A DNA stretch of 64,000 nt from Photobacterium sp. TLY01 (GTDB lineage Bacteria; Pseudomonadota; Gammaproteobacteria; Enterobacterales; Vibrionaceae). Under the pieces are notes generated by a model. That model did no database searches, was not told where the DNA came from, and worked only from the letters and a program-made list of their open reading frames with translations. The DNA is taken from NCBI RefSeq assembly GCF_021432065.1, contig NZ_CP090364.1:1564601-1628600 (forward strand). Direction: 5' to 3'. This document shows positions 54,967-64,000 of this stretch, one piece after another. Position 1 is the stretch's first letter. Each line of letters starts with the position of its first letter. A program made the position numbers and the translations under genes.

Positions 54967-54994
54967 TAAAAAAAAGCCCCGTATAAACGGGGCT
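54967..54994 (-). terminator. Terminator between NAD-gdh and pyrD, abutting the pyrD ribosome site
   Basis: AGCCCCG / CGGGGCT stem (54975-54994) with a 6-nt loop and eight T residues on the minus strand (54968-54975). The AAGGAGG ribosome site of pyrD begins right after the T run. Confidence 0.85.
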
Positions 54995-55001
54995 AGATTA
55001 T

Positions 55002-58000
55002 TCACTGATTTGGTTTGCAATTCAAATTTAATAGCACCAATTCACGCATTGCAACGGAGAATTTTGCAAATTCATGGGCTGTACCCACCTTGAATTCAGC
55101 AAGTACACTTTCCCAACGTTGAATGGCGGAGTGATGATGCTCAATCCACATCTCAATCAGCGTTTCAGGTTTTTCATTGCCCTTGCCTGCTCCGATCACC
55201 GCAGAGGTGAGCTGACGTTGCTGCCAGTCCAGATCTTCACGAAAAGAAGCACGAGCCAGTGCCTGCCAGTGGTTTTCAACCGGTTGATTGTGAACCTGCT
55301 GCAGGAACCAGTGCAGTGATAACTGTGCGCCAAGCACAAAGTAAACCCGAGCAATAAAACCAACATCTTTGTTCAGCTCTTTCGCACTCTGCGCAATATC
55401 CATAGCAGAATACAGGCTGCTCAAACGGGCAATATTGTGTGCAAGCTGTGCCGGCACGCCTTCATTGATCATGCTGTTCGCCTGATCATTATGCTCCTGC
55501 ACTTCTTCTGCCACCAGATACTGTTCCAGATTGTCACGCAGGTTATTCAGCGTTGGCTGATAGAATGCAATTTGTTCTTCAATGCCCATCTTACGATCGC
55601 GGTTACGCAAGAACCAACGTGTAATACGGCGCAGCATACGACGACAACGGTACATCATCTCGTATTGGACATGTGCAGGGACTTTGTTATCCAGTTCGCG
55701 GATTTGCTCGAAGAACTGCTCAAAGCCAAACACATCGCGGCCTACTGAATAAGCAGAAGAAATTTCCGCAACAGTCGAACCGGTCTCTTCCTGCAAACGG
55801 GTCACAAAGTTACACCCCATCTCGTTAGACATCTGGTTGGCCAGCGAGGTCGCAATCAGCTCTCCTTTCAGAGGGTGATTTTCCATCTGAGTACGATACT
55901 TTTCCTGCAATGCTTTCGGGAAGTATGCCGGCAGCAGACGGTTGTGATAAGGATCTTCAGTGATCTCTTCAGTGACCAGTTCTTCTTTCAGTACCATCTT
56001 GCCGTAAGCAACCAGGACAGCCAGTTCCGGACGTGTCAGACCAATGCCGTCTTTCTCGCGCTCAGCCAGTGTATCGTCATCAGGAAGATACTCCAGGCCA
56101 CGATCCAGCTTACCTTCTTTCTCCAGATGATGAATGAAACGGATCTGTTCTTTCAGTAACTGTACGCTCTGATGCTGAGTCACAGAAATCGACTCACTTT
56201 GGGTGTACGCATCGTCCAGTACGATATCGCCCACTTCATCTTCCATCTGCTCAAGCAGCAGGTTGCGTTGCTTGTAAGTCAGATCACCCGCAGCCACCAG
56301 ACCATTGAGCAGGATCTTGATGTTCACTTCGTTATCGGAGCAGTCTACACCGCCCACGTTGTCGATGAAGTCGGTATTGACCCGTCCGCCATTGATCGCA
56401 AACTCGACACGGCCCAGCTGAGTCATACCCAGGTTGCCGCCCTCACCAACGATCTTGGCACGCAACTCACCGCCGTTCACACGCAGGCCATCATTAGCAC
56501 GGTCGCCGACATCTGCATGTGTTTCACTGGCAGCCTTCACATAAGTCCCGATACCGCCGTTCCACAACAGATCCACTTCCATCGTCAGGATCAGTTTGAT
56601 CACTTCGTTTGGTGTCAGGCTTTGCTTGCGCGTGCCTAGCAGTTTCTGAATTTGTGGCGACAGCTTAATCGACTTGCTGCGACGCGAGAATACACCGCCC
56701 CCTTCAGAGATCAGGCTGGCATCGTAATCTTCCCAGCTTGAACGAGGGAGATTAAACAGACGGTTACGCTCTTCCCAGCTGGAGGCTGAATCCGGGTTTG
56801 GATCCAGGAAGATGTGCATGTGGTTAAATGCTGCCACCAGGCGCGTATGTTTAGACAACAACATACCGTTACCAAATACATCACCGGCCATGTCACCAAC
56901 ACCAGCACAGGTGAAATCTGTGGTCTGGCAGTCAATGCCCAACTCGCGGAAATGACGCTTAACCGATTCCCAGCCACCTTTCGCCGTGATGCCCATTTTC
57001 TTGTGGTCATAACCGTTAGAGCCACCAGAGGCAAAAGCATCACCCAGCCAGAAGTTATAATCCGCTGAGACCGAGTTCGCCAGATCCGAGAAGGTCGCGG
57101 TGCCTTTATCGGCAGCAACAACCAGATATGGGTCGTCCTCATCGTGACGAACAACATTGCTTGGATAAACAATCTCGCCTTCAATGATGTTATCCGTGAC
57201 ATCCAGCAGTGCGCGAATGAAGCGTTTGTAACAACGCTGACCTTCAGCCAGGATTTCTTCACGGCTCGTCATCTGCGGCTGACGCTTACAAACGAATCCG
57301 CCTTTTGCACCCACAGGGACGATAACAGTGTTCTTCACCTGTTGTGCTTTCACCAGGCCCAGGATTTCGGTACGGAAATCTTCCTGACGGTCTGACCAAC
57401 GCAAACCACCGCGGGCAACTTTACCCCCACGCAGATGCACACCTTCAATATCTGGCGCGTATACGAAGATCTCAAAGAAAGGTACAGGTGCCGGAATTTC
57501 CGAAATTTCTGACGGACGCAGTTTCAGCGACAGCCATGGCTTCGGCAGGCCTTGTTCATCAGTCTGATAGTAGTTCGTACGTTGGGTCGCCAGAATCATT
57601 TCCATGTAACGACGGATAATACGATCGTCATCCAGGCTTTCGACTTCTTCCAGCTTCTCATTCATTTTCGCGATCAAAGCTTCTTCAGCTTTCGCGCTGA
57701 ATTTAGTCGCAGGATCAAAACGAAGCGCGAACAGATCCACAAGATCACGCGCTAAATCAGCGTGATTCGCCAGTGTATCTTCAATATATTGCTGACTGAA
57801 CGGGAAACCAACCTGGCGCATATAGCGAGCGTAGCTTCGAACAATCGTGATTTCACGGCCGGTCAGCTCTGCACAAAACAGAAGACGGTTAAAGCCATCA
57901 CTTTCCAGTTCACTGTGCCAGATAGCCGCAAATGCTTCCTGGAAACGATCACGGGCATCGCTGAGATCAATATCGTTGCAACCATTCACCAGCATTGCAA

Positions 58001-59831
58001 AGTCGAGGATCCAGAATACGGTCCCGTTCGCTGTCACGATCTCGTATGGCGATTCACCGATCACACGCAAGCCAAGGTTTTCCAGCATCGGCATCACATC
58101 TGACAGATGGATTGGCTCGTCACGATGATATAGTTTCAGCTTCACAAAGCGTGAATCTGTTGCGACTTCCTGCGGACGGTAGAACAGCATGCCCAGTTTT
58201 TTGTCTTCACTCAGGCTTTCCAGCAGTTCAATGTCAGCAACCGCGGAACCAGGCAGCATTTGTTCTTTGTAAGAACGCGGGAAAGCACGCGCGTAGTTTT
58301 TCGCCAGAGGGGTGCCCTGATTTTCACCGAAGTTTGAGATCAGTGAATCAATTAAACGATCTTCCCAGGAAGCAGCCGCTTCGACCAGATTACGTTCGAT
58401 CGCTTTTACATCTACATCAAAGTTGTTGTTATCTACACGCACAATATAATGAGTTCTCGCTAGTGGGCTCTCTGAGAAGAACGTGGTGAAATCCACGTTT
58501 TGTTTAGAGCCAAAATACTCTTGGAAAATTTTCTGAGTCTTAATACGCAGTTCGGTGTTATAACGCTCGCGGGTGACATAAACCATGCAAGAGAAGAAGC
58601 GACCGAAAGGATCTCGTCGAACAAACAAACGCAGAAGATCACGATCCTGCATTCTGACCACGCCGCTGGCCACATCCTGCATTTCTTTTTCGCTGGCCTG
58701 GAACAACTCATCACGCGGATAGGTTTCCAGGATATTATTCATCGCTTTCCAGGAATGGGAGCCCTCTGAATAGCCACTGCTCTTCAGAATACGAACCACT
58801 TTGTTGCGGATCAGCGGAATGTTCATCGCTGTCTGATGATAAGCCGTTGCTGCATACAGCCCAGTGAAGCGATGTTCACCAACGACATTGCCATCTTTAT
58901 CCAGACGTTTAATACCGATGTAATCAATATAGGCTGGACGGTGAATCTTCGACTTACCGTTACTCTTGGTCAGAATCAGTAAGTTGGGTTTTCTTGCTTC
59001 AACGCGCGCCGATTCAGGCAGGTCAGACAGCATGAGTGAACGGGCTTTCCCCGGTTTACTCAGCAGGCCCAGACCTTTCTCGTCGCACGGACGTAATTCA
59101 AAGTCCCCTTTCACTGGCACCAGATCATATTGGTGGTAGCCCATGAAGGTGAAGTTATGCCGGGTGACCCACTCCAGAAACTCAATCGCTTCCTCACGGT
59201 GGCTCTTCTCTACCGGTAAGTTCGCTGATTTGAGTTCTTCTGCAATCTCCAGCATTTTGCTCTGCATGGCTTGCCAGTCATCAACAACCAGCTCAATATC
59301 TTGCAGGACTTGCTCAAGTTCGTTTTTCAGAGCATCCATCTCAGCTTTGTCAGAGAGACGGTCAACCTCAATGTGGAATAAGGTTTGCAAATCGCCGGAT
59401 TCTCCACATGCTTCAATGATCACCCCTTGATCATCACGCTTGAAGAAATACGGACCATTGAACATCAAATGACTGGCAATACCCAGACGGTTTAATGTCA
59501 TTCGGACTGAGTCGACCAGAAACGGATGATCCGGCGTCACAATTTCCACTACCGTGTGGGTTGACTGCCAGCCGTATCGACTCAATGTCGGGTTATAAAC
59601 ACGAACAGAAATTTGGTCAGGTTTGTTTTGCACCAGATGGTGCCAGAGGCTCAGTACGGCACCATACAAATCAGATTCATTCCGTTGAAGCAGATCATCA
59701 TCTGCCAGTTGTCCTAACAATCGCTGAGCAAACACTTCGACTAATGACTGCTGAGGGGATTCTATCTTGTCCTGGATTAAGCCATACACTTTTTCAAGCA
59801 GTACCGGCACTATTGTGTCAGGTGCGGTCAT
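55002..59831 (-). CDS. gdhB: NAD-specific glutamate dehydrogenase (large, 180-kDa type)
   Basis: 1609 residues, the size of the large NAD-GDH class. N-terminal ACT-like regulatory region, central catalytic part with 'GGLRWSDRQEDFRTEILGLVKAQQVKNTVIVPVGAKGGFV', and the nucleotide domain 'GGGVFSRRSKSIKLSP ... LWNGGIGTYVKA'. It oxidises glutamate to 2-oxoglutarate and ammonia with NAD+, a catabolic direction. It is a single gene ending in a terminator just before pyrD. Gene symbol follows common Pseudomonas/Vibrio usage. Confidence 0.94.
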   Translation of the reverse strand: MTAPDTIVPVLLEKVYGLIQDKIESPQQSLVEVFAQRLLGQLADDDLLQRNESDLYGAVLSLWHHLVQNKPDQISVRVYNPTLSRYGWQSTHTVVEIVTPDHPFLVDSVRMTLNRLGIASHLMFNGPYFFKRDDQGVIIEACGESGDLQTLFHIEVDRLSDKAEMDALKNELEQVLQDIELVVDDWQAMQSKMLEIAEELKSANLPVEKSHREEAIEFLEWVTRHNFTFMGYHQYDLVPVKGDFELRPCDEKGLGLLSKPGKARSLMLSDLPESARVEARKPNLLILTKSNGKSKIHRPAYIDYIGIKRLDKDGNVVGEHRFTGLYAATAYHQTAMNIPLIRNKVVRILKSSGYSEGSHSWKAMNNILETYPRDELFQASEKEMQDVASGVVRMQDRDLLRLFVRRDPFGRFFSCMVYVTRERYNTELRIKTQKIFQEYFGSKQNVDFTTFFSESPLARTHYIVRVDNNNFDVDVKAIERNLVEAAASWEDRLIDSLISNFGENQGTPLAKNYARAFPRSYKEQMLPGSAVADIELLESLSEDKKLGMLFYRPQEVATDSRFVKLKLYHRDEPIHLSDVMPMLENLGLRVIGESPYEIVTANGTVFWILDFAMLVNGCNDIDLSDARDRFQEAFAAIWHSELESDGFNRLLFCAELTGREITIVRSYARYMRQVGFPFSQQYIEDTLANHADLARDLVDLFALRFDPATKFSAKAEEALIAKMNEKLEEVESLDDDRIIRRYMEMILATQRTNYYQTDEQGLPKPWLSLKLRPSEISEIPAPVPFFEIFVYAPDIEGVHLRGGKVARGGLRWSDRQEDFRTEILGLVKAQQVKNTVIVPVGAKGGFVCKRQPQMTSREEILAEGQRCYKRFIRALLDVTDNIIEGEIVYPSNVVRHDEDDPYLVVAADKGTATFSDLANSVSADYNFWLGDAFASGGSNGYDHKKMGITAKGGWESVKRHFRELGIDCQTTDFTCAGVGDMAGDVFGNGMLLSKHTRLVAAFNHMHIFLDPNPDSASSWEERNRLFNLPRSSWEDYDASLISEGGGVFSRRSKSIKLSPQIQKLLGTRKQSLTPNEVIKLILTMEVDLLWNGGIGTYVKAASETHADVGDRANDGLRVNGGELRAKIVGEGGNLGMTQLGRVEFAINGGRVNTDFIDNVGGVDCSDNEVNIKILLNGLVAAGDLTYKQRNLLLEQMEDEVGDIVLDDAYTQSESISVTQHQSVQLLKEQIRFIHHLEKEGKLDRGLEYLPDDDTLAEREKDGIGLTRPELAVLVAYGKMVLKEELVTEEITEDPYHNRLLPAYFPKALQEKYRTQMENHPLKGELIATSLANQMSNEMGCNFVTRLQEETGSTVAEISSAYSVGRDVFGFEQFFEQIRELDNKVPAHVQYEMMYRCRRMLRRITRWFLRNRDRKMGIEEQIAFYQPTLNNLRDNLEQYLVAEEVQEHNDQANSMINEGVPAQLAHNIARLSSLYSAMDIAQSAKELNKDVGFIARVYFVLGAQLSLHWFLQQVHNQPVENHWQALARASFREDLDWQQRQLTSAVIGAGKGNEKPETLIEMWIEHHHSAIQRWESVLAEFKVGTAHEFAKFSVAMRELVLLNLNCKPNQ

Positions 59832-60251
59832 AGCAGATGCTCCATCGTTATTACTTTTATCAATCTAGTATAGGGTTTTATAACGACGCCCTGAGTTCAG
59901 CGCTAAAAAACTTCTCTCTGGCGAGGTATTGTTGACTCGAAAGCTATTGTAGGGGGTTTTGTTGCCAAATGGTTACGTTAATTACTCTGGTTTTTGAAGA
60001 AAAAATCGAATATGTGACTAAGGTAGATGTTTTGACTTGATACCCGCCGGCAGACAAAAATTCCAATGCGATAACTTGCTGTTACACGCACTTTTTGGTC
60101 TAACCATCTAAAAATATAAACTTTTTTCTAGCCGCGAAACGAATCAAAATCCCAGGCAGGTGAATATGAAATACTTTATTCGCAACAGATAAAAAAACCA
60201 GTTTCGCATAATTATGTAGGATATTTGTTAATTTCCGACTAAAGACAGGTT
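59832..60251. promoter_or_regulatory. Region upstream of NAD-gdh
   Basis: 420 bp, AT-rich, between DUF2835 and the gdh gene (both minus). It should include the gdh promoter. No repeat, RNA gene or operator was recognised. Confidence 0.3.
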
Positions 60252-60473
60252 TTAAGCGATTTTCTCCAACTTTTCAAAGCGGTTTTCCGCGCTGACGACA
60301 ACCCGAAAACGCCCTTTTATACCCAACTGACTGAGGAAAGGCCGGAGTCTGACGGCCGGGAGCTGCAGCCTGAGTCCCTCGTCGGTATGAACCAGCACTG
60401 AGCTGGCAGCACCTGAGTAATGCTGCAGATAGATGTGATAGGGAATGTTGACTGAAAAGGTGTATCTCTTCAT
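60252..60473 (-). CDS. DUF2835 family small protein
   Basis: 73 residues, 'MKRYTFSVNIPYHIYLQHYSG' then 'GLRLQLPAVRLRPFLSQLGIKGRFRVVVSAENRF', the DUF2835 family of gamma-proteobacteria. No signal or membrane part. Function unknown. It is 86 bp after the pepN stop, past a terminator. Confidence 0.85.
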   Translation of the reverse strand: MKRYTFSVNIPYHIYLQHYSGAASSVLVHTDEGLRLQLPAVRLRPFLSQLGIKGRFRVVVSAENRFEKLEKIA

Positions 60474-60511
60474 GCAAACAAGCCTGCTTGATCGAATAAA
60501 ATGGGTCGAAT

Positions 60512-60541
60512 AAAAAAGAAAGGCTCCCGGAGGAGCCTTCT
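60512..60541 (-). terminator. Intrinsic terminator after pepN
   Basis: AAGGCTCC / GGAGCCTT stem (60520-60539) with a 4-nt loop, followed on the minus strand by TCTTTTTTA. Confidence 0.85.
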
Positions 60542-60559
60542 GATTAAAACAGACCTGCC

Positions 60560-63184
60560 TTATTGTTCAAGTGCTTTTTCCACTTTCTCAAACAAATCTC
60601 TCGCCAGATTGTCCAAACCGGCCAGTTTCTCCAGCTCGGCACGCATCAACGCCTGGCGTTCCTCATCATACAGGCGGTACTTGAGGAAAGGCTCAATCAG
60701 GCGCGAGGCCAGTTGCGGGTTTGACGTATTCAAGGCTGTCAGTATCTCAGTCAGGAAACGATAGCCACTGCCGTCTTTCGCATGGAATCTAACCGGGTTA
60801 TTGGCGCAAAAACTTGCGACCAGGCTGCGCGTACGATTCGGGTTCTTCAAACTAAACGCTGGATGTTGCATCGTCTCACGCACATTATCCAGAGCGTTTG
60901 CCGCCGGATTCTTGCCCTGAAGAATAAACCATTTGTCCATGACCAAGCCGTCATGCGTCCATTTGTCACTGAAATCTGCCATCTGCAATTCACGGCAGGC
61001 CAGCTGTGCTTCATTCGCCGCCGACATAGCAGCCATCGTATCTGTCATATTGTCAGCCGTTTCATACTGGGCTGACACCAGTTTTTCACCCTGCGCTGTC
61101 AATGCCAGATAAGCAAGGCAGCGATTACGTAACGCACGCTTGGCGATTGCGTCATGCTCAATGCTATAGCTGGTTTGTTTCAATGAATGATAAACGGCGG
61201 TCAGTTCATCTTCCAATTCTGTTGCAAGAAGCGTTTCAAGCTGTCCGAGCACAGCATGGATTGCATCAACATCAACCAGGTCATACCAACCGGCCACTTC
61301 ATTCTCACTGGGCAGCGTCAGCATTTCAGCAATAAAGGCAGGATCGAGTTTTTCGTCCAGTAACGCTCCGCGGAATGCATCCACCACGGTTTCAGGGAAA
61401 ACCACCTCTTCCCCTGTTTGTACTGCGGCCACATTACTGCGAATGTACTTCGCCAGCAGCATCTGACCAGCGTCCCAGCGTGCAAACTCATTACGGGCAT
61501 GGGTCATCAGGAAGACCAGCTCCTGGTCACTGTAATCGTACTCCAGCACAACCGGCGCCGAGAATTCACGTAACATGGAAATCACAGGCTGCTCATGGAC
61601 CTGATCAAATTCAAAGGTCTGCTCAGACTCAGTGACGTTCAGTACATGATGAATCTTTTCACCGTTACGCTGTAACTCAATCACCTGACCTTTGCTGTCA
61701 TAAAGTTCAATATCAAACGGAATATGCAGTGGCTGTTTGTCTGCTTGTCCGGCTGTGGGTGCCGTATGCTGCTGAACCGTGACAAGGTAACGTTTGGCAT
61801 CTGCATCATACTCGGTGCTGACTTTGACCAGCGGTGTACCTGACTGGCTGTACCATAAACGGAACTGGCTCAGGTCAACACCCGAAGCCTCTTCCATTGC
61901 CAGCACAAAGTCGTCACATGTCGCAGCTGTTCCGTCATGACGCTCGACATACAGTTTCATACCGGCCTGGAAACCCGCTTCACCCAGCAGCGTATGCATC
62001 ATCCGAATCACTTCACTGCCCTTTTCATACACAGTCAAGGTATAGAAGTTGTTCATTTCGATGACTTTCTCAGGACGGATCGGATGCGACATCGGACCGC
62101 GGTCTTCGGCAAATTGTGGTCCACGCATCACGCGAACGTTGTTGATCCGGTTAACCGGGCGGGAACCCAGATCCGATGAAAACTCCTGATCCCGAAATAC
62201 CGTCAACCCTTCTTTCAGGCTCAGCTGGAACCAGTCCCGGCATGTAATGCGGTTACCGGTCCAATTGTGGAAGTACTCATGGCCAATCACAGCTTCAATA
62301 CCCAGATAATCCGTGTCTGTTGCTGTTGCCGGATTTGCCAGCACATATTTAGAGTTAAAGATGTTCAGGCCTTTGTTTTCCATCGCGCCCATGTTGAAGA
62401 AATCAACCGCAACGACCATATAAATATCCAGGTCATATTCCAGGCCAAAGCGCTCTTCGTCCCACTTCATCGAATTGATGAGCGATTGCATGGCGTGCTC
62501 AGCACGATCCAGATTGCCTTTGTCGACAAAGATTTCCAGCGCCACGTCACGACCACTGACGGTTTTATAATTATCCCGCAACACATCGAAGTCACCGGCC
62601 ACCAAGGCGAACAGATAACAAGGCTTCGGATACGGATCCTGCCACTGAACCCAATGACGGCCATTGTCCAGCTCACCACTTGCCACTTTGTTACCATTAC
62701 TCAGCAAATACGGATATTTCGCTTTATCTGCGAGCACTTTGGTGGTGAAGCGAGCCAGCACATCCGGGCGGTCCTGATAAAACGTAATGCGACGAAAACC
62801 TTCCGCTTCACATTGTGTGCAGAAGCCGCCACCAGATTTATACAAACCCTCAAGCGCGGTATTGGCTTCCGGATTAATCTCTGTTTCTATAGTGAGTTCA
62901 AAGGCTTCAGGCAATTGACGAATCAGCAGACCTTCTGCCGTTTCTTCATAATGTGGCCAGCTTTCACCATTGATTTCCAACCGACGCAAAACCAGATCAT
63001 CACCGTCTAATTCAAGTGATGTTACCCCCTGAGTTTGTTGCTTCACTTGACTGACAGCAACAACACGGGTCGCCGTGTCTTGCAGATCAAACACCAGATC
63101 AATATCGGTAATCGTAAAATCCGGCGCAGTGTAATCAGCACGGTACTTCGCTGTCGGTTGAGCAACATTCGGTTGATCGGCCAT
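60560..63184 (-). CDS. pepN: Aminopeptidase N (M1 family)
   Basis: 874 residues (E. coli: 870). The exopeptidase motif G-A-M-E-N is at 266-270, and the zinc site H302-E-Y-F-H306 with Glu325 ('LKEGLTVF'). It removes N-terminal residues from peptides in the cytosol and is the main aminopeptidase of the family. It is divergent from pncB, as in E. coli. Confidence 0.97.
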   Translation of the reverse strand: MADQPNVAQPTAKYRADYTAPDFTITDIDLVFDLQDTATRVVAVSQVKQQTQGVTSLELDGDDLVLRRLEINGESWPHYEETAEGLLIRQLPEAFELTIETEINPEANTALEGLYKSGGGFCTQCEAEGFRRITFYQDRPDVLARFTTKVLADKAKYPYLLSNGNKVASGELDNGRHWVQWQDPYPKPCYLFALVAGDFDVLRDNYKTVSGRDVALEIFVDKGNLDRAEHAMQSLINSMKWDEERFGLEYDLDIYMVVAVDFFNMGAMENKGLNIFNSKYVLANPATATDTDYLGIEAVIGHEYFHNWTGNRITCRDWFQLSLKEGLTVFRDQEFSSDLGSRPVNRINNVRVMRGPQFAEDRGPMSHPIRPEKVIEMNNFYTLTVYEKGSEVIRMMHTLLGEAGFQAGMKLYVERHDGTAATCDDFVLAMEEASGVDLSQFRLWYSQSGTPLVKVSTEYDADAKRYLVTVQQHTAPTAGQADKQPLHIPFDIELYDSKGQVIELQRNGEKIHHVLNVTESEQTFEFDQVHEQPVISMLREFSAPVVLEYDYSDQELVFLMTHARNEFARWDAGQMLLAKYIRSNVAAVQTGEEVVFPETVVDAFRGALLDEKLDPAFIAEMLTLPSENEVAGWYDLVDVDAIHAVLGQLETLLATELEDELTAVYHSLKQTSYSIEHDAIAKRALRNRCLAYLALTAQGEKLVSAQYETADNMTDTMAAMSAANEAQLACRELQMADFSDKWTHDGLVMDKWFILQGKNPAANALDNVRETMQHPAFSLKNPNRTRSLVASFCANNPVRFHAKDGSGYRFLTEILTALNTSNPQLASRLIEPFLKYRLYDEERQALMRAELEKLAGLDNLARDLFEKVEKALEQ

Positions 63185-63605
63185 AAAGTCCTTCCTTCAT
63201 CATCCATATGGGCAGTTGCCACAAAACAATGAACAGGCTTCGATCATTCAATCGATGAAACATTGTTTGCGGAACTGAAAAATTAGCATACCCCAACTTC
63301 AGGTTATGATAGCGGGTATGGTGCAGGTAAAGTCAGCGTGAAGCATGTGCCATAAACACACCGTTCCAGGTAAGACAAGAATTCTTGAAATCGCATCAAC
63401 TATACTTGATGTGAATACGTATAATTGGTCGCTAATTATCTTTACACTGTGTTAAGACAAAATGTTAGCAGATAGCACTTGAGGTGAAAATCTTATCTTT
63501 CTCTATTGTTACCTGTGTCGCGTCGCGCAACAATGACACCGACGGACAACCTCCTCTACCCCAATATATTGATTTTAGCCTCTTTAACAGGAATGAAGCT
63601 GTAAT
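63185..63605. promoter_or_regulatory. Divergent pepN-pncB promoter region
   Basis: About 420 bp between divergent genes, the arrangement seen in E. coli. A TATAAT hexamer occurs at 63420-63425, 180 bp upstream of pncB, with no clear -35. No NadR-type operator was identified. Confidence 0.35.
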
Positions 63606-64000
63606 ATGAACCAAACGATGCAACCTTGGATCATCGATTCACTGCTTGATACCGATGCGTATAAACTCCACATGCAGCAAGCGATTTTTCACCTCTACCC
63701 GGATGTGACCGCTGCCGCCGAGTTTCGTTGCCGCAGTGGCGAAGATCTCAGGCCTTACCTGGCTGAAATCAAAAGACAAATTGCTCATCTGGGTGAATTG
63801 CGTTTTACCCCAGAAGAAATTGACTACTTAGCCACACTGCCATTTTTCCAGCACGACTATCTGGCCTATTTAAGCCAGTTTCGCCTTGATCCCGCGCAGG
63901 TCATCATCGATCAAAACGATGAACAGCTCACTATACGCATAGAAGGTAAATGGCTGGATATCATCTTGTGGGAAGTTCCCCTGCTTGCCATTATCTGCGA
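63606..64000 (+). CDS. pncB: Nicotinate phosphoribosyltransferase PncB, N-terminal part (3' truncated by window)
   Basis: 131 complete codons from the ATG at 63606; the frame runs off the window. '[40 protein letters not shown]' and '[32 protein letters not shown]' are the PncB N terminus. The enzyme makes nicotinate mononucleotide in the NAD salvage (Preiss-Handler) pathway. AGGAA is about 14 nt upstream. Confidence 0.95.
   Translation, partial: MNQTMQPWIIDSLLDTDAYKLHMQQAIFHLYPDVTAAAEFRCRSGEDLRPYLAEIKRQIAHLGELRFTPEEIDYLATLPFFQHDYLAYLSQFRLDPAQVIIDQNDEQLTIRIEGKWLDIILWEVPLLAIIC

Noticed and set aside
1-64000. tRNA, rRNA, CRISPR arrays, integrase genes, complete insertion sequences
   Set aside because: Looked for by eye on both strands; none seen. 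A tRNAscan, CRISPR and ISfinder search would be decisive.

Overview
The window reads as a chromosomal segment from a Vibrionaceae bacterium, with a Photobacterium or Grimontia/Enterovibrio type of gene content most likely (inferred from gene families; genus not proven). Supporting markers are the potABC plus two tandem potD genes, DUF3581, DUF3634, DUF2987 and DUF3466/GlyGly-CTERM proteins, a NosP (FIST) and hybrid-kinase pair beside a cbb3 oxidase operon, and the order matP / ycbZ-fabA-rmf / uup / rlmKL / zapC / pyrD / NAD-gdh / pepN / pncB. As I recall it, this matches the Vibrio cholerae chromosome I terminus.

The segment appears to be the replication terminus itself. A 28-bp XerCD dif site lies at 40159-40186 (25 of 28 bases as in E. 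coli dif, as remembered). The gene for the Ter-macrodomain protein MatP lies 1.9 kb away, nine perfect matches to its target GTGACRNYGTCAC are spread over the window, and three GGGNAGGG (KOPS-type) octamers to the left all point toward dif. About 100 bp from dif is a second, degenerate dif-like site in inverted orientation. It is followed by a decayed ISNCY-type transposase and an orphan receiver-domain gene bracketed by 22-bp near-identical direct repeats. This is the interval where V. cholerae carries Xer-integrated elements, so it looks like the scar of one or more past insertions.

Layout. 1-4.7 kb: end of hrpA, two uncharacterised proteins, a DUF411 and Cys-rich secreted pair (likely copper handling) and an orphan XRE regulator. 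4.8-12.6 kb: an oxidoreductase, a BCCT transporter, an rsgA paralogue with a structured leader and 16-codon ORF, DUF3581, a candidate small RNA, a 35-residue membrane protein, an MltD-type lipoprotein and an outer-membrane barrel. 13-19 kb: cobB, then the polyamine importer potABC-potD-potD on the minus strand. 19.3-22.8 kb: a membrane protein, bax and a DUF2987 gene in a row, then a Xre/RES toxin-antitoxin module with a palindromic operator. 22.9-35 kb: M32 carboxypeptidase, ttcA, uspE, fnr and the cytochrome cbb3 genes (ccoNOQP, ccoH, ccoI, ccoS and a TauE/SafE protein), i.e. the microaerobic respiration cluster beside its likely regulator. 35-40 kb: a small membrane protein with an in-frame stop, a degenerate SDR, then nosP and its hybrid kinase. 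40-42 kb: the dif scar. 42-64 kb: matP, ycbZ-fabA with a FabR-type operator, rmf, DUF3466, uup, a glutaredoxin-like gene, rlmKL, zapC, pyrD, NAD-GDH, DUF2835, pepN and the start of pncB.

No tRNA, rRNA, CRISPR array or intact mobile element was seen.
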